From the NCBI GenBank assembly GCA_958430865.1, contig CAUDNR010003480.1, positions 4,217-52,912 of the forward strand: a stretch of 48,696 bases of DNA, given 5' to 3'. This DNA comes from Entrophospora sp. SA101 (lineage: Eukaryota > Glomeromycota > Glomeromycetes > Entrophosporales > Entrophosporaceae). Of the stretch, positions 45,630 to 48,696 are shown piece after piece. Within the stretch, counting starts at the first letter, position 1. Each line of letters opens with the position of its first letter. The notes below the pieces were generated by a model. The model ran no database searches. It was not told where the DNA came from and was given only the letters and a program-made list of their open reading frames with translations. Both the position numbers and the translations under genes were made by a program.

Positions 45630-45785
45630 ATGGAATTCATCCAAAAGAATGATGGCGGTAAACTCCAAAAAGTGAATAAAAGAGATATATATTTGTTTCC
45701 ATCATCCAATTTGCATTGGAATGAAACCACAATTTTTCAAAGATATATTGCAAATTGTAAAGGTTACAAAGATAATGAATTCTAG
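45630..45785 (+). CDS. Short unassigned frame, 51 residues
   Basis: An ATG-started frame with a mixed, hydrophilic composition including Trp and Cys (SSNLHWNETTIFQRYIANCK). No family recognised, and no exon partner found. It may be a coding relic. Confidence 0.15.
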   Translation: MEFIQKNDGGKLQKVNKRDIYLFPSSNLHWNETTIFQRYIANCKGYKDNEF

Positions 45786-46573
45786 ATCTTTACCTAATGT
45801 GGGCGAATGGAAAAGTTTTCTCCAGTGCAAATTCAAAAATTATCTCATCTACGAACTTCTATTCAATCAAATTTGAAAATAAAATTTTTATTAGATAATC
45901 AAGCTAATGAATTCATGAATTATTGTTACTTATCAATATCAAAGTGAAATTTTCTAAAAAAATAATTACCACTTTACAAGATAAATAAGTCAATCCATAC
46001 AAAGTTGGATTACTTGCTATAATAAAATTTTTTTTAATTATTATTATTTTTCAAAACAATACATTCAGCCCAAACTATTGTGACTTTTGACATGTTGTAA
46101 TGTCTTAATGTCATAAATATATTTAGAAATCCATTTTTAAATTGTCATAAGTCGTAACAATCATGTTGTAATGTCATAATTAGGTCGTAATAATGTAAGA
46201 ACGGAGGATATTGGGTCACATGTTCGCAATATGATTGGCCGGCCGGCACTTTGATAAAATTTGTTGTATTTAAATTAGATGTAAGAAATTAATTGACCAA
46301 GTTGGAAAATTACTAATGACTATGGACTATGAACTATCTACTATTAACTAATAATTACTTAACCAATTAATTAACATTTCAGAGCCTTGTTCATAAGAAT
46401 AAAGACAGAAAATTGTTAAATAATTCATTTCAGTAAAACAAATTAAATAATAAGCAAATTAATTCTTTTATTTAATAAAACATTTTGTAATCGGAATTAA
46501 ACGGTATGGTTTAATTGTTCATTTGGTTATCGGTGTGGTATAGAACTAGAGTTTCTATTCGTAATACAAATTC

Positions 46574-46638
46574 TTATTCGAATTATTTATTTTATTCGAA
46601 TAAACTTTCAAAACGAATAAAATAAATAATTCGAATAA
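46574..46638. repeat. Perfect 25-bp inverted repeat, 15-nt loop
   Basis: Left arm 46574-46598, right arm 46614-46638, exact reverse complements. Each arm contains TTATTCGAATTATTTATTTT or its complement. It includes two TTCGAA palindromes. No terminator function can be assumed in a eukaryote; possibly a MITE core or a hairpin-forming breakpoint. Confidence 0.9.
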
Positions 46639-47569
46639 ACCTTATTCGAACAGAAGTCCTATATTAGAACTCTGAAGGTTTGTAATTCGGTTCTGGTTAT
46701 TTGTTTTGGTAAAAAGCAAAGGTTTAATTTGGTTTTGTTTTTGTAAAAGATTTAATTATACCTTTCTCACGTATAATACTTATCATTTTGCTTTTTTAAA
46801 GTTTTGGAGTTTTGAAATGATTTCGAAGCTTTAAAATAGTTTTGGAATTAAAAAACGGTTTCAGAGTTTCGAAATGAATAAAAGCTCAATCATTGGGTTA
46901 ATTGAATCCCAAAATAATTATACGCTCGTTTTTGTTGTTATTATTATAATAAATTACGAAAACTTTTTTATATATAAAAAATCTCGCTCATCTCTACACC
47001 CCCAAAGAATAAACCTTTTTTTTTCAATATTCTTGAAAAAGAATGTATAGATATGTTCTTTGACATTTGTTTCATAACGTAAAATAAAAAAATATTACTA
47101 GAGCATAGTATATACCATTCTTTGATACAAAGTCATCGATTAATAAAATTTGAGACATTTTTCTCCACAGATCCTTATTTAGAATTCACTGGTTCATTAA
47201 GGTTTAGATTGAATTGCCAAATAATAGATTCATTACATTTTTTTGAGAATGTAAAATTGGAATTGTCATTTCTTTAGCTATATTTGATTAATGTTATGTT
47301 CTCCAACTACAAACTTTCTAAATGTAATTTGATGTTTTTTTTTATTCAAATATTTATTTTAATAAGCAACATCATGCAACATCATGTTAAATTTGTTGGA
47401 TTTCCATTAGCATAAATATATGGTGTCAAATTAAGAGGGTTTGTTTATTTTTTATTGGATGAGTTAAAAAAATCAAATGAATTGATATTTCAAATATAAC
47501 AACAGTCAATAAAAATGTGGTTTTTTTTTTCTTTAACTTTTTACAGTTATATCCAATTAAATTGTTCAA

Positions 47570-47905
47570 ATGCTTATTTTAGTGGTAAATCCAGCTCCAA
47601 CTGACACAAGAATTGTGCATGCAAATGTTATTGTTAACAATAATTTATATGATGTGGGTAGTTTCTCTAAGGGTCAATCATCAAAAGAATTTTTTTCTCT
47701 TGTTTTGTCACAAACATTTGATGCAACAACTCCACCATGGAAGGATTTAACTGCAACTTTTCCATTGCTAGTATTAATATCATGGGCTACAGCTAGTTCT
47801 AATACTAATAATAAAGTATTTTTATTTGATGGTATTATGTGTAATCCTGTGAATTTGTTTAAATTTCTGATAATTAAATGTTGCATATTGAATTGTTTCT
47901 TCTGA
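47570..47905 (+). pseudogene. N-terminal fragment of a kelch-repeat protein
   Basis: The 111-codon frame contains PTDTRIVHANVIVNNNLYDV, EFFSLVLSQTFDATTPPWKD then LTATFPLLVLISWATASS and KVFLFDGIM. This matches the first blades of the Glomeromycotina kelch/galactose-oxidase-like proteins, in which a DVSQ-F---PPW-DL segment and an SWAT segment precede Y-FGG. The expected GG after the blade strands is altered (VGS, FDG). The first residues (MLILVVN) do not look like a signal peptide, and the upstream frame (NCSNAYFSGKSS) suggests a frameshift at the start. After residue about 92 the frame drifts into AT-rich sequence and stops. Most likely a decayed fragment. Confidence 0.45.
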
Positions 47906-48696
47906 CAGTCAGTCATGCTGCCTTCCTTGACATTTTTCATATAATTAAATGTTATTATAATATTAATATTGGTTGCAAAAGGCAACATAATACCAATCAT
48001 TCATTATTTATTGTCAAGAATCTTATAATTACCCAAGATATGACAAGTTCTGCTCCATGTTTTGATTTCAATAGGATATATTTATATAAAATGAAAAGCA
48101 TCTATCAATACAATTCAAATAAAAAATTGTGTGCCTCTGATCAGTTATTAACACATCTTCTTTAGGAGAACCATACCAAACATTCACATTTGTCATGGAT
48201 TCTTGATTGTTTTTCCAAAAAAAACTTTGTACAATTGTCACATTCATATAATTTTGTCTCCAACAAATACATCTACTTACAATGTTCCAAAGAACTGTAT
48301 CAAGCTTTGTGTCGAAGGCATTGAGAAATCTTTCCTTTTGAATTGTCAATGATAACATATGCTGTGTTAGTCGTGTTGATTAGAATTTGGTATAATAAAA
48401 TCTCCTTGTGGGATTTCTCCTCATTACTCGCTTATTCATTTTGTATGATTCTGAAAGTTTTGCAGTCTCTAGAGCTGATTCATCTAACACAAATATTCTA
48501 GAATCATTATCTTTATCGAATTCACTCTATGATCTCTCTTCTTTATTACTATTCGATTTCTATGATATTATTAGATCTAATGATTATTGATTATTAAAGA
48601 GTTCTTTTTTATTTAACGGATATAATAATAAAGAAGTCAAGAAAAATTTTGTCTCGGTATGCCATTAAATCAGTGTAATTTATATTAACAAGTAAA
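47906..48696 (-). other. Unassigned minus-strand coding relics
   Basis: On the minus strand a 96-codon frame (48358-48068) includes MLSLTIQKERFLNAFDTKLD and NNQESMTNVNVWYGSPKED. Upstream of it, in a different frame (about 48520-48380), the text is DNDSRIFVLDESALETAKLS then ESYKMNKRVMRRNPTRRF before a stop. Both stretches look protein-like but are separated by stops, so they may be exons of one gene or pieces of a dead gene entering from the right edge. No family recognised. A plus-strand frame at 48408-48590 is their antisense. Confidence 0.3.

Larger units (their letters stand above)
45404..47569. other. Intergenic region downstream of the kelch fragment
   Basis: No confident gene. There is a 51-residue frame at 45630-45785 (MEFIQKNDGGKLQKVNKRDI onward) with somewhat protein-like composition. 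46095-46200 has repeated ATGTTGTAATGTC and TGTCATAA motifs. A GC islet GGCCGGCCGGC occurs near 46235. 46490-46760 is rich in GGTTTxATT motifs. A perfect hairpin is listed separately. Confidence 0.5.

Overview
The window reads as nuclear DNA of a filamentous fungus, most likely an arbuscular mycorrhizal fungus (Glomeromycotina, Rhizophagus-like). The DNA is extremely AT-rich, genes carry short introns, fungal-style pyrimidine-rich leaders precede genes, and the gene content (BTB-BACK-TLDc, F-box/LRR, kelch-type membrane proteins) matches families that are expanded in that group. Nothing bacterial, viral or organellar was seen, and no rRNA or tRNA gene was recognised. The taxonomic call rests on recognition, not on a search.

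Layout. 1-8.0 kb: a broken minus-strand gene (pseudogene copy A) and a long gene-poor stretch with a short hAT-like element. 8.0-12.3 kb: AT-rich intergenic DNA with a pogo/Tigger-like terminal inverted repeat element, a decayed gene start and a 73-bp tandem repeat. 12.3-15.2 kb: a diverged paralogue (copy C) of the broken gene, hit by two different MITEs and cut off by a 24-unit array of a near-palindromic 15-16-bp repeat. 15.2-18.67 kb: unique DNA, then a ~1.2-kb minisatellite, then possible LTR debris ending at a 10-N assembly gap. 18.68-25.06 kb: a nearly perfect second copy of 1.5-7.9 kb. 25.1-28.4 kb: intergenic, with microsatellites.

28.4-33.7 kb and 38.9-44.2 kb are two almost identical 5.3-kb segments. 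Each carries one intact three-exon gene that I recognise as a sestrin (PA26 family), predicted at 913 aa. Sestrins are stress-responsive inhibitors of TORC1 acting through GATOR2 in animals. Between the two segments are a tight minus-strand pair, an F-box/LRR gene followed after 85 bp by a BTB-BACK-TLDc gene; both families are typical Cullin-ligase adaptors. The right edge of the second sestrin segment falls at the end of a small TA-flanked MITE and runs straight into the 3' half of a kelch-type membrane protein gene, whose 5' half is missing. 45.4-48.7 kb is intergenic with a perfect 25-bp hairpin, a fragment of a kelch-protein head and unassigned minus-strand coding relics.

The main story is genome plasticity: two recent segmental duplications (or uncollapsed haplotypes/assembly duplicates), at least five short inverted-repeat element families, several satellites, and decaying genes. 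The most unusual intact gene is the duplicated sestrin, which keeps the family's catalytic Cys and Tyr but appears to have lost the His of the alkylhydroperoxidase site and part of the leucine-sensing pocket.
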